Assembly (NCBI GenBank): GCA_947561395.2
Contig: OX387182.1
Span: 2,986,001-3,050,000, forward strand
DNA from: Buxus sempervirens
Lineage: Eukaryota > Streptophyta > Magnoliopsida > Buxales > Buxaceae
Length of the DNA: 64,000 bases
Reading direction: 5' to 3'
Positions 1 to 12,782 of the stretch are shown in pieces (within the stretch, counting starts at the first letter, position 1; each line of letters opens with the position of its first letter). The notes beneath the pieces are model-generated. The model was not told the origin of the DNA. It did no database searches and saw nothing but the letters and a program-made list of their open reading frames with translations. A program made the position numbers and the translations under genes.

Positions 1-71
1 TTACTGAAAATTATTTTTGAATTTTACAAGAACTTTCACACAATTTAGTAGCAAAAGATGTAGATAGACAC

Positions 72-3000
72 CTGCCAGTATAACTCTCGTTCACCCGAGG
101 AAAATCTACAGAAGGAGCTGATAGTTTCTTCTGTGAAGCTTGACCAGTTTTCAGATTGAACCTCATCTCGTATCTGACAAGGGCAATAGAAATTGTGATG
201 GCCTGAAGCAGTAACAAGCTAAAACAAAATTGTCATGGTAAGAATATCATACAGCTCATTTGAGAAATTTTCAATCTTTTCTTTGACAAGTCCGTTGACC
301 ATGTCCAAATCTAGATTCTCAATGCGGCAAGTTATTAGAATAATTTCATCCTCTTCTTCCCATGCATTGGCTGGTAGAAAATTGCCAAATAATGAATCAA
401 AACAGATGCACATAGAACACCACTTATTTGGCTTTCATGAACTAAAATGCTTCACTATCAATGATAAAATGAATAAATAAATAAAATGCTTCACTATCTA
501 TAATAACTACATATACAACTTCAAATAACATAAGTATAATTGTACTTTTTTTAGTAACAAGTGGTATATTGACTAGATATAGCAAAAGCAGAATTTCAGC
601 CCGTTCTATTGAAAAGATAAGTGAAGTGGGAGAAATCTCTCCCACTTCGAGTAAGAGATGGGTGGCATGGGTGGAACGTGCCTTCCATTTAGTAGGTGAA
701 GAGAGTGAAATTTCTCCTATGTCGCTCATGAAATAGGCGGTACAAGCAGCACATTTCGTCCATGCCATCCAATTTTCATCCAAAACCAGCGTTTCAATGA
801 AATCAAGATGTTTTTGTGCTACTTTCCACCGGCACAAGCAGAATTTAACCAAAATGGCATTCCTATGTACTTTCCAATAAAAGTGTATCTGATCTAACTA
901 ACCAAATATCACAAGCAAAGCCACACACAACAATGAATCAATATTCACATCTCAAAACCTAAGACCTAGCTCAATAGGTCCAAACTTTATATTGAGTTAG
1001 TTCACAGTGATAGGTGTGGCTATTTATATATTATTAATGTAAATACAAGCAAGGCTATCAAACCACTAATTAAATCAAAAAATTGTCAAGGGTCACTAAA
1101 ATTAAGTATTAATTTTGAATCGTAGATTTTAAGATTCTCAATAATCCTAATAGAAGTAGATATTAAGATTTTATATTATTAGAATAATTATATTTATTTA
1201 TGTATATATAATAATTCGTTTTATAGAATATATTCAATTCAAAGGATTAGAGAAAAAATTATAAAAATAAAGGATAAGCTTTTCACTCAAAAACGAAATT
1301 TGCATTTTTTTTTTGTTTTTTTGTGTATGTGCTGCAAAGTCAAATCATCTATACCATATGAATTGCTTTATGATATTGTAAATCATAGGATTTAACATAT
1401 GAACCACACATTTCAAGCTCAAGTCAATTTTTCTACAGATTATCCAACATAGGATGAAAATTGAACTCTAAGATGTATACTATAAATTGTAAGATTTTAA
1501 AAAATGGAGCATACAGTATGATTCAGCCAGCCGCAAACCTGATCATGGTGAATTAGTTATTGTTGCTGGCCTCTAAATGTGTTGACCAAAAATTTGATTT
1601 CGTAATTTTTGGTCGAACAGGATTTCATCCATTATGTGGGTTTATATTTTATGGGGTGTGGACCCATTCAAGATCGTTGATCCTTAATTACATCCTAGGC
1701 TATAAGACAACCCTTTGATTAAAACTCTCGAAGTCTATATTTGAATTTGATTTAGTTTATTTTTTAAATGTGATTGAACCCGATTCTGAATTTTGTTCGA
1801 GCTACCTACATACTTAATTTTGGGATCAAGTCAAAATGTAGTTCAAAAAGGCCATTTGAATTTGATTTTTGGTTTGCTTGGGTCACAAGGATCCGGTTTC
1901 ATTTTAATTTGATTTGATACCTTGAATCGTAGGGAAATGGTTTGATTTTGATTAATTTGGAAGTATGAGTTGCATGGGAGCCGATTTGAATTGGTTTAGT
2001 TGCCGGTTTGATTTCGGGATGCTTTAGTTCAACATGGGGGCACTTCAGGTTGATTTGGAAAAGGTTGGTCCAATTTAGGACACTTTTAACGAAATAAAGG
2101 AAGGTATTTGATTTTTCTAGCATTGTTTTGTGTACATTTTGAGTGGATTTGGGTTCCAGAAATTTTTAGGTATTTTTCCAGATTTTTTTTGGCGGGGGGA
2201 GGGCAAACCGAGCTTGAAAATGGGCTAAAACCCAAAATATGGGGTTTCGGAGCTAGATGTCACGACGAACTAGGTCAAAATCGCGCCTATGGGTCGAAGA
2301 GGGCTGGGCACACTCGGAGGCTCCACGTGTGGTATAGCTCCTGGCATGTGGACTAGGCCGCATCAATGAGCGTAGACCAGTGTTCCCAAGGTTGAATTTG
2401 ACCCTTATGTAAGATTTTGATGATTTTTCTATTATTTTTTATGATTTTTGCAGAATTTCAACCCTTTCTCAGTCCGGATCTGACTTTTCTGGGTTTTGCA
2501 CCAATGGGATGCTTAGACGTCTCCTAAATCTCCCAAAATCCTTTTTTGACAATTTGTTGAGTGAAGAACTCTTTTTGGGATGAGTTTCAGACTCTTTTTG
2601 GGATGAGTTTGGGACTCTTTATGAGGATGAGTCTGGGACTCTGTCCCACTGGGGTATGACTTATCCCTACACAGTGATGACTGTACAGAGACTGTCTTTC
2701 TCCCTATTTTTTTTATTTTCTTGCAACACATTTCCAAAATCAGGGACTTTGTAGTTTATCCCTGCTGACTCTGAATCTACAGGTAACTTATCTTTAAGAC
2801 AAAGGAAAGACGGGGATATGGATTTTGGATCTGCAGTTCCATCACGAGTCAGGGACTCTGGAATCTGCAGATATTTTATCTTTAAGACAATGGAGAGATG
2901 GGATGTGGGTTTTGGATCTACAGTTCCACCATGAGTCAGGGACTCCAGAATTTGCAAGACAGAGAGAGAACTTTTGTTGATGAGAGTACATAAAAGAAGA

Positions 3001-6000
3001 TGGGTCGTGGAGAAGAGAGGATTTTGGGTGTGGATTATGTTTTTTATTTGCAAAAGAGAAATAGTAGGAGATTAGAAAAAGAAAAGAAAAGAATACTTAA
3101 CACTTATCTCTTTTTGTTTTTTTTCTCTCTATCTAACACTCTTTCCTCTTTTTATATCTTTCTGGTTTTCTACTACAACTCTCTGTCTCTTCTCCTGTAT
3201 CCCCTCTATGTCCATCTTTATCCCCTTTTTATAGAGGTGGGGTAGCTACTGAACTACCCCACTGGTGCCAAGTGGTTTGTAGGTGTGAGAGAAGTTATAC
3301 AACTTCCCACACCGCCACGTTTTTCCCCTATTTTCTAATTTTTTTTATATATATTTTTTGTAAAAATTGACGTGTCAACGAAATGTAAGTACAAAAATGA
3401 AGGGAACTCACCATTATGGAATATGAAACAATTTGGAAGCTCAAACCATCTCATTTGAAGTTCATCTTTTGCATATCGTGGAAGTACACCAAAACGAGCC
3501 TTCTTTGTTGCATCAAATTGGAAGATCAGTTTGCTTTCTTTCACCATTTCCTGAAATTTCAAAGTGCAATGAATGGCTATAATATTGATGAAATGTTATA
3601 AATTTGTTACACATTTCAGTACGACTGACAAGAAAAACATACTACAGAAGACAAAGAATGGTACAGTTGGTTGGAATATAATATTACTAAACTAATCTTC
3701 ATCTTCTTCCATTTAATCATTATTTCAGAATTCATTTCAATCCTAACAAAGCTTATTCTCTTTTTGCAAGTCATCTTATGCATGCTAAAATTGGTTTCTA
3801 TAGCATTGGAAGAGTTCTCATCATGGGATTCTCTAATATTCGTAAATTTTTTTTTTTTTTTCGAATCTTCTTCCCAAGAGAGATAACCAAGATAATTTAG
3901 ATGTACAAGGAACACACCAGCCAAAAAACCAAGCTGAAGACAAAAAGCTTGAACACCAGGGACTCTGTTGTCAACATTTGCCAAATATCATCAACTCCTA
4001 ATTGATCCCCCTTTGTGAAAGTGTATCTGCTATATTATTGGTGGATCTCAACATTGAGAATGAGATATTTTTTTTCTTTTCTGGTTGTGTGTGCAGCTTA
4101 TAAAATTGTTATTAATTTGTTTCACTCTAAAATTCTCCTTTACAATTTTTTGGACTGGTACTAATTTTAATAATTTTCATAATTGTTTCTTTGTTGTCAT
4201 TGAACAAAGTTTCTCAAATATTTGCCCTGGCATTCACAAATCAATGCATCATTACATTTAACTTACAAGTATCAGAAAATCAAAGTTCAAATTACACATA
4301 GTAACAATAGCTACTCTGCTTAAGCATGGATCACTCTTCCATCTACAAATAATGTCTTCGGGCAATAATATCATCATATGCTCGTAATATGATTGTCAAA
4401 ACATGTGGCAATATTGACAAGTGCAAGAAACAGAATCGGCTACTGGGATGAAGGATTGTGGTAAAACTGATTCCTTATGTATCATGAAGGTTCTTATATC
4501 CAAAGACATCCACTATCTTGATATTTTGTGCCTCTGAGTTAATTTCTTAAAAAAATTGTATGATGCAAAAGATATTGTAGTTATGCAATTTTAATGCTTT
4601 TTTATTAACTGATGGTGTTACTATCACATCATCTTCAACATATGCTTAAATAACTTGCATCTTTCCATTTCCCTGATGGACAATACTTATTTTGTGCATA
4701 TCACGTATTTTCATTCATCATGTGGTCCTACTAAGCACTAAAGTTACCTTACGATTTACCAATTGGACCCTCCTAGTGAAATTAAGCGTCAAGCCAAACA
4801 ATCTAAATCTTTTGCTTTGATCCCTTTTGAAGTGAATCCTAATATGTATTATTTGAAACTTAAAATTTACAGCTTGAATCGGAATATCTGATCGGGTCTT
4901 GTGACATGGTTTGGGCGACTGCAGCTATCTACAATTACAATATAAATAATTAAAACAATTGATTTAGAAGCAGCCAATGAGCTGGCCAATATTGTCATAA
5001 GCTTTCTCCATGTCAATTCTGCAGAACATTTCAAGCAGACAAGCCATGTGAGACACCAGGTCTTCACCAACATCACAACAAGTGAGCTTTTAAACTTCTT
5101 TAAAAGAAAAAAAATACAAAAGAAATATGAAAATACATGCAATTAAAATCCTTTTACACGGATAGCCAACACATAACAGCTCCAGAAAATAATATACCAT
5201 CTTATATATTCATTCAATCCACACCATTTCATATGTAGAAATCTTGGTAGAACAGGTTTCCATATCTTGTGAAAATCATATTCTCAACAGTTCTCATCCA
5301 ACATATTTTGGAAGTACAGGAATAGAAAAGATTTTGGAGTGACTAGTTTCTCAGTATTTTTAAGAGTACAGACCACTACTGGCATATTAAGCAACTCATA
5401 CCAAAAATGTTGTATACTTATAAGAGAAATTTAAGAATGCAAGAATGGTGCTACCTTCGGTCGGAAGTACAGAGGAAGGTCCATGAAAATAGCATAGTTC
5501 TCAGTGATGGCAAAGTCATGCATCATGATAGGGTCTGATATCGTTATTGGTACTGGATCATGCATGAAACCATCCTTGGATATCACTCGGTATGTGATAT
5601 ATGGCGGTGTATGCGAATAACCAAAGGTAAACATCTCACCTGCATACAATGTTATGATAAAGCAAACTGGAGCTATTCTTAGTACTCAAACCAAACTTGT
5701 TTATTGAAGATGTGTTTACCAGTTATTGGATCAACCTTTGGATGAGCAGTGAATGAATGTGCCAATCTCTTGTCGTAATCCAACATTCCAAGGGTTTGCA
5801 TATCTCCATCTTCCAAAACCTTAAGCACATCTGTAACATCAAAAAGCAGAAGATGTTAAAGTGGATACATAAGAGGCGAGATTTCTTGGCCTCTCCAAGA
5901 AATAATATCAGAGAACGGCATATGCATGGATTCTTGGTTATCTCATCTCATGCAACCTGGAAATTGGCAAATAATCTGAAATTCTAGCTCTGGCCACATG

Positions 6001-9000
6001 GATACAGAGGCATGCAATGGTGTAATATATTGCCACTTCTAGCAAGAGGCAGGAGGAAAACCAAATTGGAAAGAACACATAGGAGGCAGGGGATATCTCA
6101 ACTTCAAAAATGTGTCTCATGTGTCTTCCTATTTCAATTTCCACTTAATATAAGTATCTATGGTCTGGGACTTAAGGTTCATTAAAGAATTTCTAATAAA
6201 AATAACTGTACATGTGGTAAGTGCATATTGATCAAATTGCACCATCAGAAAAGATCCACTTACGAGAAATTTCATACAACAAATTTTCACAACCAAAATT
6301 TCAACAGCTGATTAAAAACCATATCTTCGCAACTTTAACAAATAATGCATAAGTAATTAAGAAGGTGGAACACATTGCTATTCATAACCAAAATCTATGA
6401 GTCAAAAAAATGGGGCAAACGGCCTTAAAGGGTTCAATTGTCCCAGAACCAAGATTTTGTATTCAGAAAAGTCTTAAAAGCTTTATTTAATTTAACTCTC
6501 TTTCTGAACATGTGTATGAAAGAGTACATGTGTTTGTATGTATTTCAAAATAGATGGGCAAGGCAAGAAGCTTACATGGCTTATCTGCTTCAGAGAGTGC
6601 TAGGAGTTTACCATGGTGATATACAAGAGCTGTGTTACCTGGTGAAGGATGAAAACAATTATTCTGTATCCTGAAACAATTATGCATAAACTAAGGACAG
6701 GATCATTGACATATTATTCCCCAGAAACTGTGAAATTCACCATAAGGGAACAATTCCTGGGAATCCTTGGTGTTGAAAGATTTATGTAAATCAAATAAAA
6801 ATTTTGAATCCTTGGTGCACAATGTTGCATCGATAATTTGACTGAACTCAGATGTTTGTGACCAAATAAAAAATCTACCTGTTCCAGTTCCAAATGAAAC
6901 ATCCAACACTTTCAATTTTGCTCGTAGCATTTGCATGTTAACCATAAGCAATCCAAAGAGCCCCTTAAGGTCTCCAATCTACAAATGACAGGAAATATCA
7001 TCACTATGAGATTCCAGGAGGGCTCACCAACAAGTAGCTTCTACTTGAGATTTTTATAATCATATTATTATATCACAATTAAAATATATGATTTCCATTA
7101 TAAGCATGGCATCAGTTTCATAAAGCAAGTCATAGAGTGACAGACAATTTTGAGGGAGAGTCGGAAGAAACGGATTATAATAAATAGACAAACAGCCATA
7201 CAAGCAGTAAGCAAAGATCCACATGGTAAAATTTCACACTAATAATCCTCTGTACATTGAGACATGGAAGCCAATCAGCAAAGTATGATTAACAAAAATT
7301 GGCCATATGAAAATAATTACATAACAACAATTTGGTGAAACTTTACAATCATAAACATGCTCAGGAAGAACTAAAAATTGAACATTATCTTCAAAGTTAC
7401 CAATGAGGAGACAGAAAAGCAATAGAGACAACATGTGAATACCATAAGAAATCCACGGTTTTCCAGAGATAAGGTACCTAACTACCCCAGTCACTATATT
7501 TATTGTCCAGGGATATCTCAAGCAAAATGTTAAGTTTCTTTACCAGGAGATAACTACTTGTTCAGACATTTGTCTCCCCAATGTTGACTAAACCATTATT
7601 AAATAGCATAAAGATATACTGTGTACTTGGAAACATTAAAAAGCCAATATATAATCTTCTAAATGTGCATCACCACACAAGAATACGTCATCCATCACTG
7701 CAAACGATGAGAATTAAAATCTCAAGTCGTTAAGGATTAAGAGAGAATGAAGGCATTATTCCTGCATATAGCTGCAATGCCTGCTTATCATCCTATGATC
7801 AACAATTTAAGGGAACGATGTGTGAACAAAAAATTGACTGCTCCCAGGATCAACACCTTTGGCCACTAAACGTCAAGAATATAAAAATACAAAGATTAAT
7901 AAACAAATGACAATGCCATAGTAAGAAGCAGGTGCCATTGCCTAAATGAAGTTTGGCCTGGTAAATCAATACTATATTCCACAAAGAAAAATGCATTTCA
8001 TGTCATAGAGTTGAAGAAAAATGCCCAGAAGTATAATGCTATACCAAAATACCTTCATAAATTTTGCTCCTCCAAAAAACTCTTCTTGTTTAAGGCGCGA
8101 TGTCCTCACATAACGGGAAACATACGTTGCTTTTCCATCTTTGATGCGCATACCATGAACCATGCTGCAATATTTGGCATATTATCATAAGTATAATTTT
8201 CCATACAAAGATGTGGTAATATCAAGGCACAAAAGGGAAGCATTTTCAATTTCCTCTCCCCTGTTACCAGAAAATATATTTCAAACTTCCATACATTATA
8301 AAGGGTTGCAAATATTGGCCAAAACCAATATCACCCAGCAGAGTCATACTGCTTTCAAGTGTGGCCAATATGACCCTAATGGCAAAAATATTGGCCAATA
8401 TCTTAATCAATAGCCTCTATTTTTTAATGGAGTCACCCAATATCTAATACATACTGGCTGATACATTCTGATTCACACTGGTTTTGTAGGGGATCAATTC
8501 CCAATCTGAACCCAACACTTTAAGCCCTGTACTATGCACTTGGATGAACAACTGTTGACTTCAATATTGTTTAAGGTTGCATCTATAATGTATCTCTCTT
8601 TCGTGGATGACTTTTCAGTGTAAAGCTGATTATATTTTACGTGTGAAACCCATAAAAGGTTTTCAACTTGCCAATGTAGTTTGAATATAATCGTTGAATT
8701 TATACACAAAGAACCTTTCTATTTGGAAGAAACTTCATTGACTCCCAAAGTGAGCCACAGATGCATATATTCCAAGGTTTTATAAGCCTAAATAAAACTA
8801 TGAAAAAGGGGGAAAATCCACTCTCCACAGGCCACTAAGTTTGACAATAAAGACAAATAGAGGACTTCAAACCAAACAATGAAAGGCCCCCAAGCTGATC
8901 GTTGGCAAAGATTTTTTGCATGAAGCTAAATGTTATTTAAAGTACAAGAAATCACATTACATCCAGGCATAGGGAAATCACAAAGACTACAAAAGAAACA

Positions 9001-10866
9001 ATTAAAAAAATGATTAAATTCAAGGTCATTTGTGGCAGGAAACTGAGTCTTTCTGTTCAAGCATATTAGGAGTATTTGCAATTAGACTATCACAAGTAAT
9101 TGCAACAGCTTTAAAGAAAGAAAAAAGAGAAGAGTAAAGCATTAGCTGATATATGTTCCATAACAGGGATTTTTGGTAATCTCTTTCAGCAACAGAAACA
9201 TGGATTATATCTTACTCAAAGGAAGTTAAAAAAAAAAAGGAATGGATTCAAATAGCTCAATTCCTTCAAAGTTTGAACTTAATGAACATAATAAGCATTA
9301 CGTCAAGCCGTCACATGAGTCCTTTCTCCAAAAAGTTTGAAATGAACTAATAAACAATTTCAGTTTTGAAGGAAGAAAGGTAAAGTCACGCACCCATCTC
9401 CATCAAACCTGCAGACAAAGAAAAAAACACAATAAGTAAACTGTGAAAAAATGCATCCATGTACATGCATGTGAGCACATGGATATTATGTATATTCATA
9501 AATATTCATGCATGTAAGTATTTATCTATTTACAAGTGGATATGTGTATTAGCATGTATCTATTAATGCAAGTAATCATGTATCTATTCATGAATGGATA
9601 TGCTTGAGACAAAGACGGAAACAGCAAAATAATTTCTTTCTTCTTTTGTTCATGATCTCAATTAACTTTTTGTTCCATGTACATCAGTAGCAAACTTGGG
9701 TATGCAAATAAATACTAGAGAACAAGTTTTCAATGACTGGATTCTCATTTACGAGAACAATAACTTGGATTCACATTGATTAGAATGATAACCAAGTCCC
9801 TCAAAGGACCTTCACAATGAAAGAGGTACAGTCACAAAAAAGATCATAGTGAAGCCCCTATAACAGTACTAGGAGACAAAGACCACTTGAAGATCCAATC
9901 TCTTTCACATAATCGCATCTGTTGAAATATTTTTACTAACAAAGAACTGTGTCAAATATTTTCAGAACCAGTTGAGGCAAACATAGGATATATACCAGTG
10001 ATATCCAGCCACAGGAGCAAACTTTGGATTAGGACCAACCCTGACAAACTCCCCATTCAAGCATTCCTGCGATTCAAAGTTCCACTATAAAAAGGAGGAA
10101 ATGCAGCTTGAAAATCCAGGAATGATCAAGATTTTCATCTATAAACAAAGAAACTTCAGCACCTTGCTTATAAAGCAGACTTAGCAATAAAGATAAGTTA
10201 CGATATTCATTATTCAAACTTTAGGTGCGCAGAATGGTAGTGATACTCACTCTAACCATTTGAATCGAAATAGAAAAAAAGAAAACGAAAATGTCTACAA
10301 ACTATATTAAACATATCATAATGAATTTAAACAAACACATGTCAATCGCACCTGAAATAAAGCGCGGTTTCATCGAAGAAAATCAACTAACAAAATCGCA
10401 TATGTTGATGAAAAAATGAATTCATCCTACCATGCAAACAACGATTAAAATCGAAGGAACGGCAAACCACGAACTCTAACTTCGATCCTCTCGGAAAGCA
10501 CATGATCACACTCTACCGAGCAATCCATGACTCCAAGAAGTATTCACACAGGGATTATAGCTAAAATCCAGTGAAGAGCCCAACGAGCAGAACAGAATTG
10601 AGGAATCTAAAAATCATTCTCACCGGCAGGTATCCTTTAACGGGGAGATCCTTGCACGGCGGAGTTTCTTCGGTGACGGGAGCGAAATTCCCGGCTAAAT
10701 AGTGGTGAGGCTTGGAAGAATCGTACATCAACTTCACAATCAATTTCTCCACCCAGTCGACAAACGTCGACGCGATTCCTTTTTTCGGTCCTGGATTCAC
10801 GGCCACAACTCCTCCGCCATTAAAGTTGTGTTTCTCCTCCCTCTCCTTCTTCTCAATCTCCCCCAT
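72..10866 (-). CDS. CCD1: Carotenoid 9,10(9',10')-cleavage dioxygenase 1, C-terminus off window
   Basis: Non-heme iron dioxygenase of the RPE65/CCD family; CCD1 enzymes are cytosolic and cut carotenoids and apocarotenoids at 9,10 to give ionone-type volatiles. Exons (descending): 10866-10624, 10066-9996, 9408-9394, 8164-8053, 6978-6879, 6638-6576, 5830-5720, 5639-5455, 3550-3412, 370-253, 173-72. All junctions are GT-AG and keep frame, giving about 420 of the usual ~540 residues. Three of the four iron-binding histidines are visible: H231 (FTAHPK), H279 (MMHDF) and H345 ([11 protein letters not shown]). The fourth (GFHA region) lies beyond the left edge. No plastid transit peptide is seen, as expected for CCD1 rather than CCD4 or NCED. 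The start at 10866 (MGEIEKKE) is chosen because the frame upstream of it is a GA-repeat. Exon 3 is only 15 nt. The identification is firm; the exact start is less so. Confidence 0.96.
371..3411 (-). other. Long CCD1 intron with probable retroelement remnant
   Basis: This 3.04-kb intron is much longer than most of its neighbours. From about 1540 to 3330 the composition changes from AT-rich to mixed. It holds GGGACTC-type subrepeats around 2580-2650, two similar 'GAGTCAGGGACTC' blocks near 2845 and 2930, and a C/T-rich run near 3110-3230 followed by TTTTTATAGAGG. That arrangement resembles a plant LTR. I could not find paired TG...CA ends or a target duplication, so the family and limits are open. 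No gag or pol reading frame is present. If it is a retroelement, it is a broken fossil. Confidence 0.3.
8165..9393 (-). other. CCD1 intron 3, nothing recognised
   Basis: AT-rich intron between the 15-nt exon 3 and exon 4. No reading frame, transposon end or notable repeat was recognised. Introns 2 (9409-9995), 4 (6979-8052) and 8 (3551-5454) are likewise AT-rich and show only ordinary low-complexity stretches. Confidence 0.7.
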
Positions 10867-10883
10867 GGCAGATCTACTTCCAA

Positions 10884-10902
10884 TCTCTCTCTCTCTCTCT
10901 CT
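10884..10902. repeat. (CT)n microsatellite in CCD1 leader
   Basis: A run of about nine CT units just upstream of the chosen CCD1 start. It reads as GA on the coding strand, so it lies in the probable 5' UTR. CT/GA tracts are common in plant leaders. Confidence 0.9.
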
Positions 10903-11218
10903 TTTTGTAGGTGAACTCTTCAGTTCAAGAAAATTACTAATAGTAGAATATGCAGAGCCACATACTGGTGATAAGGAATTAAGGATCAAGGAAAATGCCA
11001 ACGCGACCGGCGCGTCTACAATTTGAAAAACTCCGCGCTACTCACCGACCTTCGTGGAAAGTTCCTGTTCAGCCGTTCTTGGCCGTTCACGAAATGACAC
11101 GAGCCTGAGGAGAGTAATTAATGTTATTTCATTAACTTTGGGGGAGGTGCTTTCGGTGGGGTTTGTGTAATATTTCTTAACTTCAGATTAAAATCATAAT
11201 ATCTTTGTTTTGTTATCA

Positions 11219-11447
11219 CTAGAAGGGGTACACGTTCAGTACTGCATGTGCGTAGGAAGGGATAGAGGGAGACAGTATTAACAATTGCAAAATTGATTGT
11301 TAGGTGTTGAAAAGTTGAAGCAATTTTGATCGTTTTATCTTTTTATTAATAGATTTTTTGAATAATGTGTAAGGGCTCTTTTGGAAAGAAGTGTATTTTG
11401 ATCAGCACGATTCCCAAGGGGCCTCTTCTCATTAAATATAGTATAGA
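11219..11447 (-). mobile_element. Small non-autonomous Helitron (229 bp)
   Basis: Read on the minus strand it begins TCTATACTATATTTAATGAG and ends CCCCTTCTAG. It is flanked by A on the 5' side (11448) and T on the 3' side (11218), as expected for Helitron insertion between A and T. A partly decayed palindrome centred on CAGTACTG lies about 14 nt before the CTAG end, matching the 3' hairpin of Helitrons. The interior aligns along its length with the element at 40493-40738. It has no coding capacity. Confidence 0.7.
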
Positions 11448-12120
11448 TAGATTTAAATGTAGAACCATGCACAATCGACAACCAACAACGGTTGAGACAT
11501 CAACTTTTCTCATGTTTTTAGGGAGGGTAATGTTGCCGATTACCTTTCCAATTTCGCATTCAACAAATACCCTTGCTCATAGGTTAGAGTCACCACCCAC
11601 CACCACCACCACCCCCCGGGGCTTGTATCTCCTCCCTCCTCTTTGATGAGGTTAGGGTGATCTCTTATTATCATCTATAAATGGTGTTTGTTTAAGCAAA
11701 AAGAAAGAAGACAACGGTTGAGACATTAAAACTTTTGAAACATTATATGGGAGCATTCTTTAGAGAATAGAAAAAAAATCCAAATTAAATTTGTCCAATT
11801 GTTTTATAATCTATGAATGGTGTTTGTTCAAGCAAAAAGAAAAAAAAGACAACGGTTGAGACATTAAAACTTTTGAAACATTATATGGGAGCATTCTTTA
11901 GAGAATAGAAAAAAAAAATCCAAATTAAATTTGTCCAATTGTTTTATAATGGTAATAGATTCCTTAGTAACACAAATTACTTGGACGTAACTATCAAGAA
12001 CCAAAGTCCAAAGAAAAATCTATCAATGAATAGGGATCTTCGTCTATCTTTTTTTTAATTGTTGGCGTGTAGTGCTACAATTGAAAAGCGTAAAAATTAC
12101 TTTTTGACTAATATTATGAC
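11448..12120. repeat. Tandem duplication, 136-bp unit (11673-11950)
   Basis: Two near-identical copies start at 11673 and 11809, each running from ATCTATRAATGGTGTTTG to GTTTTATAAT. They differ by a few single bases and by the lengths of A-runs, so the duplication is fairly recent. The flanking non-genic sequence here shows nothing else recognisable. Confidence 0.9.
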
Positions 12121-12139
12121 AAAATATATTAGTATGGTA

Positions 12140-12545
12140 AGGGTGAGTGGTGGTAGTAAATATATGGTGGGTAATGGTAGTGGTAGTGGGTGAGTGGTGA
12201 TGGTAGTGGAGGTGGAGGAGTCCTGATCGGTGGCAATGATGATGGTGGTAGGGGGTGGTGGGTGTGTGATGATAGTAGCGGGGCTGTGGGGGTGGTAGGT
12301 GGTAGTGGTATAGGTGGATGGTGGTAGCTGGTGGTGGGACTATTGTTCGTGGTTGTGGTGGTGGATGGCAGTGATAGTGGTGGTGGGTGATAAGTGGTAC
12401 TAGTGATAGTGGATGGGGTATAATGGTAGGTGGATCGGTGATGTTGGGAAGTGAGGGTGGATGATGGTGGTGGTGGGGCGGTGGGTGGAGGTGGTGGTGG
12501 CTGGGGGTGATGGTGGTGGTGGTGGGTGGTTTTATAATGATGGTT
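12140..12545. repeat. TGG/GGTGGTAG-rich low-complexity tract
   Basis: About 400 bp in which the plus strand is almost entirely G and T with scattered A (GGTGGTAGTGG, GGGTGGTGGGTG). Long His/Pro/Thr-rich reading frames on the minus strand come from this bias and are not genes. The closely spaced G-runs could form G-quadruplexes. Confidence 0.9.
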
Positions 12546-12643
12546 GGTAATACTAGTGAGTGGCAATAGTGGTGTGAGTAGGTTCTTGGGTAGATTAGTA
12601 TCAATAAGCAAAAAAATTTTGCTTCTCAAGAAAAGCAATTAAA

Positions 12644-12676
12644 TTGCTTTTGCTTCATTATGAGAAGCAAAAGCAA
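12644..12676. repeat. Perfect 13-bp inverted repeat with 7-nt loop
   Basis: TTGCTTTTGCTTC at 12644-12656 is exactly complementary to GAAGCAAAAGCAA at 12664-12676. More copies of the GCTT/AAGC words lie on both sides (12620-12730). This resembles the end of an old palindromic MITE, but no partner end was found. Confidence 0.6.
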
Positions 12677-12782
12677 GTACTAACCAAACATGCTTATTGC
12701 TTAAAAAAGCTTGATTTTACTTAAATAAGCAAAAAATTAAAAACAAAAAACAATGCCAAAGAAAATTTTGCTACTTTTCCAA

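Noticed and set aside
12044-12638. Two long minus-strand frames rich in His, Pro and Thr
   Set aside because: They arise from the TGG-type low-complexity tract, overlap in different frames and match no protein style known to me.
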